Shown in pieces: positions 7,541 to 15,527 of a stretch of DNA of 19,903 nt. Within the stretch, counting starts at the first letter, position 1. Each line of letters opens with the position of its first letter. The translations under genes and the position numbers were made by a program. This DNA comes from Cryomorphaceae bacterium. GTDB lineage: Bacteria > Bacteroidota > Bacteroidia > Flavobacteriales > Schleiferiaceae. The stretch spans positions 1 to 19,903 of the forward strand of contig JAIUMB010000021.1 in assembly GCA_022565745.1 (NCBI GenBank). Reading direction: 5' to 3'. Under the pieces are notes generated by a model. The model was given only the letters and a program-made list of their open reading frames with translations. It was not told where the DNA came from and did not search any database.

Positions 7541-10450
7541 ATGAGTAAGGCTCCACAGCGTTTGTCCAAAGTAATTCGCGAATTAAACATCTCGCTCACC
7601 CGTGCCGTCGACTTTTTGAAGTCGAAGGAGATTGAGCTTGATACCAATCCCAACGTGAAAATCAATGAAGAGGTGTACAACCTCTTGGTTGATGAATTCG
7701 AACAGGACAAGTCGAAGAAAGAAAAATCCGAGCAGGTAAGTCAGCAGAAAAAAGAGGAAAAGGAAATTCTAAAAGCCAAAGACTCCAAAACGCGCGATGA
7801 AGTTGTAAAAGCCAAATCTGAAGGCTTATCCGGGCCAAAAACTATAGGTAAAATTGACCTCGACGCCATTGGCAAACCAAAGCCTAAGGCCGAGGAACCA
7901 GCTCAGGAAGAGGCAAAGCCAGAACCCGTGGAAGAGGTAAAAGCACCTGTAGCGGAGAAAGAAACCGTGCCAGCGCCCGAACCTAAAGAGCCTGCTAAGG
8001 AAGAAAAGAAAGAGGAAAAACCTGCTGCTGAGCCTGTAAAAGAGTCAGCTAAAGAAGAAAAACCTAAGGCAGAACCTGTAGCTACAAAGGAAGAAAAAGA
8101 ACCTTCAATCCCTAAGGCAGAAGAAGAAGAGCCTAAGAAGGAGGTAGAAAAGAAAAAAGAAGCACCTAAAGTAGAAGAGAAAAAAGAGGCGCCCAAAGCA
8201 GCGGAAGAACCTAAAAAAGAAGAGCTTGAGCCAGCTGCTGAAAACAAAGAGGAAGCCCCTGAAAAAACTGAAGAGGCAGAAAAAACTGGCGAAGTTGACA
8301 ACCGTATAAAGACCCAATATAAAAAATTATCTGGGCCAAACTTTACCGGTCAAAAAATAGATCTCGAACAGTTTAAGAAAAAGAAAAAAGTTGCTTCTTC
8401 AAGCGGACAACCTGATAAATCAAAAACTGAAGACAGTGCTGCCGATAAGAAAAAGCGTCGTCGCATTCGCAAAGACGTCAAACCTGCAGCAGGAAAACAA
8501 CAACAACGTCCGGCTAGAGGCAAAAAAGGCGCGCCTCAAGCTGAATTAACCGAAGAACAAATCCAAAAGCAAATCAAGGAAACCCTTGAAAAACTTACCG
8601 GCAGTAAAAAATCTAAAGGGGCTAAATTACGTAGAGCAAGAAAAGAAGAGCGACGTGAGCAAGAAGCCATCGAGCAAATGCAGCAGGAAGCACAAAGCTC
8701 AGTACTAAAAGTTACCGAATTTGTTACCGTTGGTGAGTTGGCCAACATGATGAACAAGCCGCCAACGGACATCATCATGACCTGTATGCAACTCGGACTC
8801 ATGGTAACCATGAACCAACGATTGGACGCAGAAACACTTTCTATCGTTGCCGAAGAATACGGATTTAAAGTAGAATTCGTTAGCGCGGAAGTTACCGATA
8901 TGATTGAAGATGAAGAGGTAGAGAGCGAAGAAAACCTCAAACCTCGTCCTCCTATCGTTACGGTAATGGGACACGTTGACCACGGTAAAACCTCCTTACT
9001 TGACTACATCCGCGAAGCCAATGTTATCGCCGGTGAAAGTGGTGGTATTACCCAGCACATCGGAGCATACTCGGTGTCTCTCGATGGCGGACAAATCATC
9101 ACATTCCTTGATACACCTGGACACGAAGCCTTTACGGCCATGCGTGCACGTGGTGCACAGGTTACAGATATTGCCATTATCGTGGTTGCTGCCGATGACG
9201 ATGTGATGCCACAAACCAAAGAAGCCATCTCTCACGCACAAGCTGCAGGCGTTCCTATTGTGTTTGCCATCAACAAAATTGACAAAGCTGGTGCAAACCC
9301 AGAAAAAGTAAAAGAAAGTCTTGCCGGAATGAACCTTTTGGTCGAAGACTGGGGTGGAAAAATTCAATCTCAAGAAATTTCTGCCCTCAAGGGAGTAAAC
9401 ATAAAAGAATTGTTGGAAAAAGTTCTACTGGAAGCAGAGATGCTTGACCTGAAGGCCAATCCCAACAGAAATGCCAACGGTACAGTAGTAGAAGCTACCC
9501 TTGACAAAGGTCGTGGATACGTAACCACCATCTTGGTGCAACGCGGTACACTTCGCGTTGGTGACATTATACTTGCAGGACAATATTCTGGTCGCGTTCG
9601 TGCCATGATGGACGAAAGAGGAAAACCCATTAAGGAAGCAGGCCCTTCTACGCCGGTAAGCTTACTCGGTCTCGATGGTGCACCCATGGCGGGCGATAAG
9701 TTCAATGTCATGGACGATGAAAAAGAAGCGAGAAACATCGCTACCCGTCGTCAACAATTACAGCGTGAACAAAGCACCCGTACTCAGAAAAACATTACGC
9801 TGGAAGAAATCGGACGACGTCTTGCGCTCGGTGACTTTAAAGAACTCAACATCATCCTTAAGTGTGACGTGGACGGATCGGTAGAAGCCCTATCTGACTC
9901 ACTGCAGCGCTTGAGCACCGATGAAATTCAGGTTAATATTGTCCACAAAGCCGTCGGACAAATCACCGAATCAGATGTTCTACTTGCAGCAGCTTCTAAT
10001 GCCATTGTCATTGGCTTTAACGTACGCCCTTCGGCCAATGCTCGTAAAGTAGCAGAGAAAGAGTCGGTTGATATTAGAAACTACTCCATCATCTACGATG
10101 CCATCAATGAGGTTAAAGACGCGATGGAAGGTATGCTTTCGCCTGAGGTTAAGGAGAAAATTGTTTGTAACCTCGAAGTACGTGAAACCTTTAAAATCAC
10201 CAAAGTGGGTACCATTGCCGGTTGTATGGTTCTCGACGGAACCATTAAACGCAGCACCCGCGTGAGACTCATCCGCGACGGTGTAGTGGTATATACTGGC
10301 GAACTGGGCTCTCTTAAACGCTTTAAAGAAGACGTCAAAGAAGTTCAAAAAGGCTACGAATGTGGTTTGAACATTCAGAATTTCAACGACATTAAAGTAG
10401 GTGACATCATCGAAGGATTTGAAGAGGTAGAAGTCAAAAAGACCCTTTAA
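7541..10450 (+). CDS. infB: Translation initiation factor IF-2
   Basis: IF-2 is the GTPase that places initiator tRNA on the 30S subunit and promotes 50S joining. This 969-residue protein has an N-terminal IF2_N-type domain (about 1-60), then a very long Lys/Glu/Pro/Ala-rich linker (about 100-260) and a basic stretch. A second IF2_N-like domain (about 390-455) precedes the GTPase domain, with G1 GHVDHGKT (477-484), G3 DTPGH (524-528) and G4 NKID (578-581). Domains II-IV follow, ending in the fMet-tRNA-binding region. The motif LSGP...G.KIDL occurs twice, at residues 96 and 263, flanking the charged linker. All catalytic motifs are intact. It is 11 nt upstream of the SDR gene. The long linker is typical of Bacteroidota IF-2. 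Confidence 0.97.
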   Translation: MSKAPQRLSKVIRELNISLTRAVDFLKSKEIELDTNPNVKINEEVYNLLVDEFEQDKSKKEKSEQVSQQKKEEKEILKAKDSKTRDEVVKAKSEGLSGPKTIGKIDLDAIGKPKPKAEEPAQEEAKPEPVEEVKAPVAEKETVPAPEPKEPAKEEKKEEKPAAEPVKESAKEEKPKAEPVATKEEKEPSIPKAEEEEPKKEVEKKKEAPKVEEKKEAPKAAEEPKKEELEPAAENKEEAPEKTEEAEKTGEVDNRIKTQYKKLSGPNFTGQKIDLEQFKKKKKVASSSGQPDKSKTEDSAADKKKRRRIRKDVKPAAGKQQQRPARGKKGAPQAELTEEQIQKQIKETLEKLTGSKKSKGAKLRRARKEERREQEAIEQMQQEAQSSVLKVTEFVTVGELANMMNKPPTDIIMTCMQLGLMVTMNQRLDAETLSIVAEEYGFKVEFVSAEVTDMIEDEEVESEENLKPRPPIVTVMGHVDHGKTSLLDYIREANVIAGESGGITQHIGAYSVSLDGGQIITFLDTPGHEAFTAMRARGAQVTDIAIIVVAADDDVMPQTKEAISHAQAAGVPIVFAINKIDKAGANPEKVKESLAGMNLLVEDWGGKIQSQEISALKGVNIKELLEKVLLEAEMLDLKANPNRNANGTVVEATLDKGRGYVTTILVQRGTLRVGDIILAGQYSGRVRAMMDERGKPIKEAGPSTPVSLLGLDGAPMAGDKFNVMDDEKEARNIATRRQQLQREQSTRTQKNITLEEIGRRLALGDFKELNIILKCDVDGSVEALSDSLQRLSTDEIQVNIVHKAVGQITESDVLLAAASNAIVIGFNVRPSANARKVAEKESVDIRNYSIIYDAINEVKDAMEGMLSPEVKEKIVCNLEVRETFKITKVGTIAGCMVLDGTIKRSTRVRLIRDGVVVYTGELGSLKRFKEDVKEVQKGYECGLNIQNFNDIKVGDIIEGFEEVEVKKTL

Positions 10451-10461
10451 GCCACATACAC

Positions 10462-11496
10462 ATGTATGCCATAGCCGTTACCGGAGCTACAGGCATGTTG
10501 GGAGCTCACTTTCTCACACATGCTTGTAAGCACTATGCTCAAATTACGGCTTTGTACCGCAATGAAGAAAAAATAGATGCGGTTAAATCGGTGTTTTTAC
10601 GCTACTTTCCTGAAAAAGGCCTGAGTGAATTTTCGAAAATCACATGGAAAAAAACGGATTTATACGATCCGCTTTCTACCGAAGAAGCCATTCATGGTTG
10701 TGACTTGGTATTCAATCTCGCTGCAACCGTTTCCTTCGACGGGAAAAACCCCAATGAACTCATTGAATCCAACAGCCGTATTACCGAAACCGTTGTCAAT
10801 GCATGTCTGCACCTTGGTATAAAACAACTGGTACACGTAAGCTCCGTAGCTGCTCTTGGTCGCAAAGAAGCCAATAACGAGGGGCTTGGCATCGATGAAA
10901 GTACGCATTGGGAAATAAGCAAAAACAACTCCGTTTACGCCATCAGTAAATATCGCGCTGAAATGGAGGCTTGGCGAGGCATGGTAGAAGGCATGAACAT
11001 ACTGGTCGTCAACCCGCCCATCATACTCGCTCCCGGATTTTGGCAGCAAAGCTCGGGTAAACTCATGCCTGCTATAGCCAAAGGAATCCCGTTTTATACC
11101 TACGGTGAAAATGGATTTGTTGATGTTAGAGATTTATGTCGCGCGATGATTACCTTGGTAGAAAACGATAAATGGAACGAACGTTATATTGTTTCCGGCA
11201 TCCATTCCTCATATAAAGTATTGTTTACAAAAATGGCAAATGCGTTAAATGTCAAACCGTCTTATATCCATTTAAACAAATTCCTTGGTAATATCTTTTG
11301 GCGACTGGAGTGGCTGCGTAGTCGCCTAACTGGGGCTTCACCGCTTCTCACCAAAGAGACCTTTCGCAGCAGCCAAAACAAGTATCGGTATCTGTCTGAA
11401 AAAATAAAAAAGGACGCAAACTTTACGTTTACGCCCATTGAAACCACTTTAAAATGGATGAGTGATTGGTATCGTCAAGATGAAGATGCTCATTAA
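10462..11496 (+). CDS. NAD(P)-dependent epimerase/dehydratase-family oxidoreductase
   Basis: A 344-residue extended short-chain dehydrogenase/reductase, cytoplasmic. The N-terminal Rossmann nucleotide-binding motif is TGATGMLG (7-14), and the catalytic set is Ser127/Ser128 in HVSSVAAL with Tyr159 and Lys163 in YAISK. The overall pattern (LVFNLAATVSF, GENGFVDVRD) resembles dihydroflavonol-4-reductase-like and nucleoside-sugar epimerase-like members; the substrate cannot be named. It starts 11 nt after infB, so it is likely transcribed with the rimP operon. Its TAA stop shares the TTAA at 11493-11496 with the stop of the minus-strand lipoprotein gene. No terminator separates the two converging transcripts. 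Confidence 0.88.
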   Translation: MYAIAVTGATGMLGAHFLTHACKHYAQITALYRNEEKIDAVKSVFLRYFPEKGLSEFSKITWKKTDLYDPLSTEEAIHGCDLVFNLAATVSFDGKNPNELIESNSRITETVVNACLHLGIKQLVHVSSVAALGRKEANNEGLGIDESTHWEISKNNSVYAISKYRAEMEAWRGMVEGMNILVVNPPIILAPGFWQQSSGKLMPAIAKGIPFYTYGENGFVDVRDLCRAMITLVENDKWNERYIVSGIHSSYKVLFTKMANALNVKPSYIHLNKFLGNIFWRLEWLRSRLTGASPLLTKETFRSSQNKYRYLSEKIKKDANFTFTPIETTLKWMSDWYRQDEDAH

Positions 11497-11720
11497 TCTA
11501 AATCACATATCGTTTCCATTTTAGTGCCATCTACTTCTGTTGTTGATTCAAAAGCAGAACACCAAAGACGCGCGGAAACTCCACTTGACGTATGTGTCAT
11601 GGTAGACGAATCTTCTAAAACCCCGTCGTTGTAATAGCTGGTAACACAGGTGCAGGTTCTTTCTTTTCTACATGAACTAAGCAGAACTAACAAACCTAAA
11701 CTAAATACTAATCGCTTCAT
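11493..11720 (-). CDS. Small cysteine-containing lipoprotein, function unknown
   Basis: A predicted 75-residue lipoprotein. The signal is short and clear: MKR, then a hydrophobic stretch ending LLSSC with the lipid-attachment Cys17, followed by a charged RKER. Several further cysteines follow (CTC at 23-25, then WC and IC near the end), which could form disulfides in the periplasm or at the outer membrane. An open frame extends 35 codons upstream, but the start at 11720 gives a proper lipoprotein signal and lies below a good promoter. No family is recognised. It converges on the SDR gene with overlapping stop codons. Confidence 0.7.
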   Translation of the reverse strand: MKRLVFSLGLLVLLSSCRKERTCTCVTSYYNDGVLEDSSTMTHTSSGVSARLWCSAFESTTEVDGTKMETICDLD

Positions 11721-11759
11721 AATGTGTTGTTTTTTATATTTATTAGACATATTTTTCAG

Positions 11760-11792
11760 CAAATATAAAACAAAAATCAAATAATCAACAAA
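11760..11792 (-). promoter_or_regulatory. Promoter for the small lipoprotein gene
   Basis: On the minus strand a perfect TAnnTTTG (TATATTTG, 11767 to 11760) lies about 40 nt before the ATG at 11720. The nearest TTTG upstream (11792-11789) is 21 nt away, slightly longer than the usual spacer. This supports choosing the start at 11720. Confidence 0.55.
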
Positions 11793-11842
11793 AGACCAAA
11801 AAAAAAATTTACCACAGACATGCATTATTTAAGCAGAAATCA

Positions 11843-12535
11843 TCACATCAACTCTTGTCGACGCTTAATGGCATGAATGACCCAAACGGTAAAACCATGG
11901 CGATTGACCCATTGATCGCCACCAGGCACTGTACGCATACTATAACCTGCTAAAACCGTGACGTTCCGAGAAGAAAAACCACCCATTAAATAAAAGCGGT
12001 TTTGGTCAATGCCGTTGGTGACGTTCTTACCAAAGTTCAATAAAAATTCGTCCATGATATCAACGTGGATTCGGCGATCATTGGAAAACCTGTGAAGAAC
12101 AAAGCGGAAATCAGCGAGAAAGCGGGTGCGATGATAAAGAATTCTATCGTCTGTTACCTCGGTGCCTGCTAAAACATCTCGATGGCGTAAATCATGCCGC
12201 CAACGATAGCGATAACTGATGTTTTTGGTGATATTCAAGCGACCAACCACCTGTCCCCATAAGCGATCTTCGTTTCTCACGAAATCTGTAGTAAAGGGCG
12301 TAGCGGTAGTCACAAAGGCATACCCGGCACTGATGCCCAAATACTTATGTGCGTTATAAGTGATTCCATGCCTAGAAGCAAAAAAGGCATCGGTAACATA
12401 GTGAAAGTCATTCCACAGAGAAAAACGATCATTGAGTTTTACCGAACTGATATACCCTCCCCAAAGCTCAGTATTTTGCGAAAATGAGTTGTGAGAAATC
12501 ATTATTGATGTGAGAAAAAACAGATACGTCTTCAT
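11843..12535 (-). CDS. DUF2490 family protein, probable outer-membrane beta-barrel
   Basis: A 230-residue exported protein with a Sec signal peptide (MKTYLFFLTSIMISHNSFSQ, cleaved near residue 20). The mature part has alternating aromatic/polar strands and family-like segments (ELWGGYISSVKLNDRFSLWND, HKYLGISAGYAF, YRYRWRHDLRHR, RFLADFRFVLHR) that match DUF2490, a Bacteroidota family thought to form outer-membrane barrels. The function is unknown. The frame is open 19 codons further upstream, but the start at 12535 gives a cleaner signal peptide. A TACTTTTG box at 12549-12542 on the same strand would place the transcription start almost at this ATG, so the mRNA may be nearly leaderless. No operon partner is evident. 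Confidence 0.78.
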   Translation of the reverse strand: MKTYLFFLTSIMISHNSFSQNTELWGGYISSVKLNDRFSLWNDFHYVTDAFFASRHGITYNAHKYLGISAGYAFVTTATPFTTDFVRNEDRLWGQVVGRLNITKNISYRYRWRHDLRHRDVLAGTEVTDDRILYHRTRFLADFRFVLHRFSNDRRIHVDIMDEFLLNFGKNVTNGIDQNRFYLMGGFSSRNVTVLAGYSMRTVPGGDQWVNRHGFTVWVIHAIKRRQELM

Positions 12536-12714
12536 GGTTGGCAAAAGTAAGAAGAGTTTGTTTCTAGTTTTTGGTTTTAGGTTTTTTTGCATTTAGCTTT
12601 TGCTTGGTAATGGGGTGAAGCCAAATTCTATTCAGTTAAAAAACTGAAAAACATCAATATAAACCGTTTAAAATACAAATCATAAAGCGCATGAAAAAAA
12701 AATCCACAACTCGC

Positions 12715-12744
12715 TTTGTATAAAACCTAATCACCGTATATTTG
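12715..12744 (+). promoter_or_regulatory. Promoter of tRNA-Gln
   Basis: A perfect TTTG (12715-12718), an 18-nt spacer and a perfect TAnnTTTG (TATATTTG, 12737-12744) lie 17 nt before the tRNA 5' end. The -7 octamer is identical to that of the rimP operon promoter. Confidence 0.8.
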
Positions 12745-12761
12745 CAGCCGCAAAACAGCGA

Positions 12762-12833
12762 TGCCCCATCGTCTAATTGGCAGGACAGCTGATTTTGGTT
12801 CAGTCAGTCTAGGTTCGAGTCCTAGTGGGGCAA
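12762..12833 (+). tRNA. tRNA-Gln (anticodon TTG)
   Basis: The sequence folds as a full cloverleaf. The acceptor stem is TGCCCCA with TGGGGCA, the D stem GTCT/GGAC, the anticodon stem GCTGA/TCAGT, and the T stem CTAGG/CCTAG with loop TTCGAGT. The anticodon loop TTTTGGT puts TTG at 12795-12797, which reads CAA/CAG glutamine codons. The discriminator base is A12833, and the CCA end is not encoded. It has its own promoter and is followed by an intrinsic terminator. Confidence 0.96.
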
Positions 12834-12966
12834 CAAGCAAATACCCCTAACGCCGCTCTCTGAGCGGCGTTTTTGTTTTAAGCCAACCTAAGCCACAACG
12901 CAGTTGTGAGCGAAGGGTTGGCTTAAAACAAAAACAAGCCCGTAGGGCGTTAGGGGTATTTGCTTG
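12834..12966. repeat. Nested 133-bp palindrome abutting tRNA-Gln
   Basis: A perfect 21-bp outer inverted repeat (12834-12854 with 12946-12966) encloses a perfect 20-bp inner one (12869-12888 with 12916-12935) and a tip hairpin (CACAAC 12894-12899, GTTGTG 12903-12908). Between outer and inner arms each side has its own hairpin: the tRNA terminator on the left, and GCCC/GGGC (12938-12948) on the right. On the minus strand the right hairpin is followed by a T-rich tract, so it could terminate leftward transcription. The left edge begins one base after the tRNA discriminator. Confidence 0.85.
12849..12879 (+). terminator. Intrinsic terminator of tRNA-Gln
   Basis: AACGCCGCTC (12849-12858) and GAGCGGCGTT (12862-12871) form a perfect 10-bp stem around TCT, followed by a T-rich tract (TTTGTTTT). 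It starts 15 nt after the tRNA. Its left arm is shared with the outer arm of a larger palindrome. Confidence 0.85.
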
Positions 12967-13016
12967 GGTAATGCCATTGCAGAAGGACCACGACGAATAG
13001 CGGCTGTCAATAAGGT

Positions 13017-13105
13017 CCGATAGCTGCGTTATGCTCATCTAAAAAATGCTCATTTACTTTGTGTAAACTCCGCTTTTTTTAGATTTCGCAAGCCTTGCTC
13101 TCGAA
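13017..13105. repeat. Structured intergenic repeat, copy A
   Basis: The first of two direct copies. It begins CCGATAGCTGCG and ends GCTCTCGAA. Its centre folds as a long hairpin: 13037-13046 pairs with 13075-13084, then GC/GC, and inside that TTTAC (13053-13057) with GTAAA (13063-13067). The copy is bracketed by an imperfect inverted repeat, 13002-13016 with 13105-13120. No protein-coding potential was accepted here. Confidence 0.8.
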
Positions 13106-13146
13106 CCTTATTGAACAGCCACTACACGGAGGAAAAATATGAGCAC

Positions 13147-13248
13147 CCGATAGCTGCGTTATGCTCATCTAAAAAATGCTCATTTGCTCTGTGTAAACTC
13201 CGCTTTTTTACCCCGATGGTTATCGGGGTCGCAAGCCTTGCTCTCGAA
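13147..13248. repeat. Structured intergenic repeat, copy B, with extra hairpin
   Basis: The second copy shares the first ~63 nt with copy A except for two substitutions, and shares the last ~20 nt (CGCAAGCCTTGCTCTCGAA). Where copy A has a short TAGATTT segment, copy B has a 20-nt block with a perfect 7-bp hairpin, CCCCGAT (13211-13217) and ATCGGGG (13222-13228). The gap between the copies (13106-13146) is unique sequence. The stretch from 13249 to the mutase promoter shows nothing recognisable. Confidence 0.8.
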
Positions 13249-13344
13249 TTTTATAATGCGGCCAAAAAATAGAATAATCATTAGCGCGCAACTACGCAAA
13301 AGGTACATTTAAACTGCTCGCCAAATCAAATCCACATTATTTCC

Positions 13345-13374
13345 TTTCGCTTACTTTAATCTTTGTTATTTTTG
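13345..13374 (+). promoter_or_regulatory. Likely promoter of the mutase-tamL pair
   Basis: A -33-like TTTC (13345-13348), an 18-nt spacer and a perfect TAnnTTTG (TATTTTTG, 13367-13374) lie 17 nt before the mutase ATG at 13392. Only the -33 box deviates, by one base. Confidence 0.6.
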
Positions 13375-13391
13375 CCTGAAAGAATACTGGC

Positions 13392-15527
13392 ATGCGTCGC
13401 AATTTATCGGAGGTTCCTTTTGAACCAAGCAAATCAAAAAAACAAACCACTACCTCAAAAACATGGACGAGTCCGGAAGGCATTGAAGTGCCTTTCATCA
13501 TCGATCCGAAAAAGCATATCAAAGGCTTGTTTACGGGGTTTGGCGCCGGATCGCCTCCATACCTCCGCGGACCTTATGCGAGTATGTACACCAAGCGCCC
13601 GTGGACCATCCGACAGTATGCCGGTTTTTCCACCGCCCAAGAATCGAATGCCTTTTACAGAAAAAATTTAGCGGCCGGACAAAAAGGTCTTTCCGTGGCC
13701 TTTGACTTGGCCACACACCGGGGTTACGACTCCGATCACCCACGCGTGTCCGGCGATGTGGGAAAAGCCGGGGTGGCCATCGACAGCGTGGAAGACATGA
13801 AGGTCTTGTTCGACCAAATTCCTCTGGATAAAATGTCGGTCTCCATGACCATGAATGGCGCGGTAATCCCCATATTGGCCTTCTTTATCGTAGCTGCTGA
13901 AGAACAAGGGGTCTCCGCCGATAAACTCAGCGGCACCATTCAAAACGACATTCTCAAGGAGTTCATGGTGCGAAACACCTACATCTACCCGCCCCTGCCT
14001 TCCATGCGTATTATTGGTGACATTTTCCAATACACCAGCAAGCACATGCCTAAATTCAACAGCATTTCCATCTCCGGATACCACATGCATGAAGCCGGCG
14101 CTACTGCGGATATAGAATTGGCCTACACGCTTGCCGACGGACTGGAATACATACGCACCGGGAAAAAAGCCGGACTCAGCATCGATGAATTTGCCCCGCG
14201 TTTATCCTTCTTCTGGGCCATTGGTATGAATCACTTTATGGAAATTGCCAAAATGCGCGCCGGACGTGCGCTGTGGGCCAAGTTGGTCAGCCAATTCGAC
14301 CCAAAAAACCCCAAGTCACTCGCCTTGCGTACCCACTGTCAAACTTCGGGATACAGCCTTACTGAGCAAGACCCCTACAACAACGTGGCGCGCACCTGTA
14401 TTGAAGCCATGGGCGCGGCGTTTGGTGGCACGCAGTCGCTGCACACCAACAGTCTGGATGAAGCCATTGCCCTGCCTACGGATTTTTCGGCACGCATTGC
14501 CCGCAACACACAAATCTATCTGCAAGGAGAGGCCGGCGTTACCCAAACCATCGACCCTTGGGGTGGCTCACACTACGTGGAATACCTCACCGAGCAATTG
14601 GCCGAGAAAGCCTGGAAACTCATTCAAGAAGTGGAAGACCTCGGCGGAATGGCCAAGGCCATAGAAAACGGACTACCCAAACTGCGCATTGAAGAAGCTG
14701 CCGCCCGCAAGCAAGCGCGTATCGACAGTCAAAAAGAATACATCATCGGCGTCAATGCCTTCCAGCTCACCGACGACGATGAAGCGCTGGAAATACTTGA
14801 AATCGACAATGAAAAGGTGACGCGCGAACAAATTGAGCGCCTCAAAACGCTGCGAGCCAATCGCAACGAAAAAGAGGTAAAAGATGCCCTCAAGCACATC
14901 ACAGAAACAGCCAAAGGCAAGGGCAACCTGCTGGAAGCAGCCGTCGACGCCGCGCGCAAACGTGCCAGTTTGGGGGAAATCTCCGACGCCATGGAAACTG
15001 TATTTGGAAGATATCAGGCGACCAACCGCTCAGTAAGTGGCGTATATTCAAAAGAAATGAAACAAAACGAAGCATTCATAAAAGCGCGCGAACTCACCAA
15101 TCAATTTAGCGAATTGGAAGGTCGTCGTCCGCGAATTATGGTGGCCAAAATCGGACAGGACGGCCATGACCGCGGCGCCAAAGTTGTTGCCACTTCATTC
15201 GCCGATCTTGGATTTGACGTAGACATTGGCCCGCTATTTCAAACCCCAGAAGAAGTGGTGCGACAAGCCATCGAAAACGACGTGCACATCATCGGAGTGA
15301 GCTCTTTGGCGGCAGGACATAAAACACTGGTCCCCAAAGTTATTGACGAACTCAAAAAGCATGGCCGCGAAGACATCCTCGTCATTGCCGGGGGCGTAAT
15401 ACCCCGCCAGGATTACGACTTTTTGTTTGAACATGGCGTGGTGGGCGTCTTTGGTCCGGGCACGGTTATTTCCAAAGCCGCCGGTGATATTTTGGAAGTA
15501 ATGATCAAAGCCCGTAGCAATCAATAA
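13392..15527 (+). CDS. scpA: Methylmalonyl-CoA mutase, large (catalytic) subunit
   Basis: This adenosylcobalamin enzyme interconverts (R)-methylmalonyl-CoA and succinyl-CoA in propionate and odd-chain metabolism. The 711-residue protein has the N-terminal substrate-binding barrel with RGPYASMYTKRPW (Tyr62 region), FMVRNTYIYPP (Arg194) and SISGYHMHEAGA (His231). These match the methylmalonyl-CoA-type site (Arg207 and His244 of the Propionibacterium enzyme) rather than isobutyryl-CoA mutase. The C-terminal B12 domain carries the base-off motif GQDGHDRG with the cobalt-ligating His592, then SSLAAGH and GGVIPRQD. It is full length and intact. The small subunit gene (mutA), often just upstream, is absent here; it may be elsewhere, or the enzyme may be a homodimer like E. 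coli Sbm. The stop codon abuts the next start (TAAATG). Confidence 0.95.
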   Translation: MRRNLSEVPFEPSKSKKQTTTSKTWTSPEGIEVPFIIDPKKHIKGLFTGFGAGSPPYLRGPYASMYTKRPWTIRQYAGFSTAQESNAFYRKNLAAGQKGLSVAFDLATHRGYDSDHPRVSGDVGKAGVAIDSVEDMKVLFDQIPLDKMSVSMTMNGAVIPILAFFIVAAEEQGVSADKLSGTIQNDILKEFMVRNTYIYPPLPSMRIIGDIFQYTSKHMPKFNSISISGYHMHEAGATADIELAYTLADGLEYIRTGKKAGLSIDEFAPRLSFFWAIGMNHFMEIAKMRAGRALWAKLVSQFDPKNPKSLALRTHCQTSGYSLTEQDPYNNVARTCIEAMGAAFGGTQSLHTNSLDEAIALPTDFSARIARNTQIYLQGEAGVTQTIDPWGGSHYVEYLTEQLAEKAWKLIQEVEDLGGMAKAIENGLPKLRIEEAAARKQARIDSQKEYIIGVNAFQLTDDDEALEILEIDNEKVTREQIERLKTLRANRNEKEVKDALKHITETAKGKGNLLEAAVDAARKRASLGEISDAMETVFGRYQATNRSVSGVYSKEMKQNEAFIKARELTNQFSELEGRRPRIMVAKIGQDGHDRGAKVVATSFADLGFDVDIGPLFQTPEEVVRQAIENDVHIIGVSSLAAGHKTLVPKVIDELKKHGREDILVIAGGVIPRQDYDFLFEHGVVGVFGPGTVISKAAGDILEVMIKARSNQ

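Noticed and set aside
7903..8301. Minus-strand Ser/Phe-rich open frame opposite infB
   Set aside because: It is the antisense shadow of the Lys/Glu-rich IF-2 linker; GAA/AAA codons read as TTC/TTT on the other strand.
11721..11825. Longer start for the small lipoprotein
   Set aside because: The 35-codon extension spoils the lipoprotein signal, and a perfect -7 box lies inside it.
12762..12966. tRNA-Gln as an integration (att) site of a mobile island
   Set aside because: No second copy of the tRNA 3' end, integrase or phage gene is visible in the window.
12847..13038. Minus-strand 63-codon open frame in the tRNA-downstream island
   Set aside because: It lies wholly inside the palindrome and repeat DNA, its reading frame is made of repeat sequence, and it has no promoter or family resemblance.
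13017..13248. Direct repeats considered as a CRISPR array
   Set aside because: There are only two copies, of unequal length (89 and 102 nt) with internal variation, and no cas gene is nearby.
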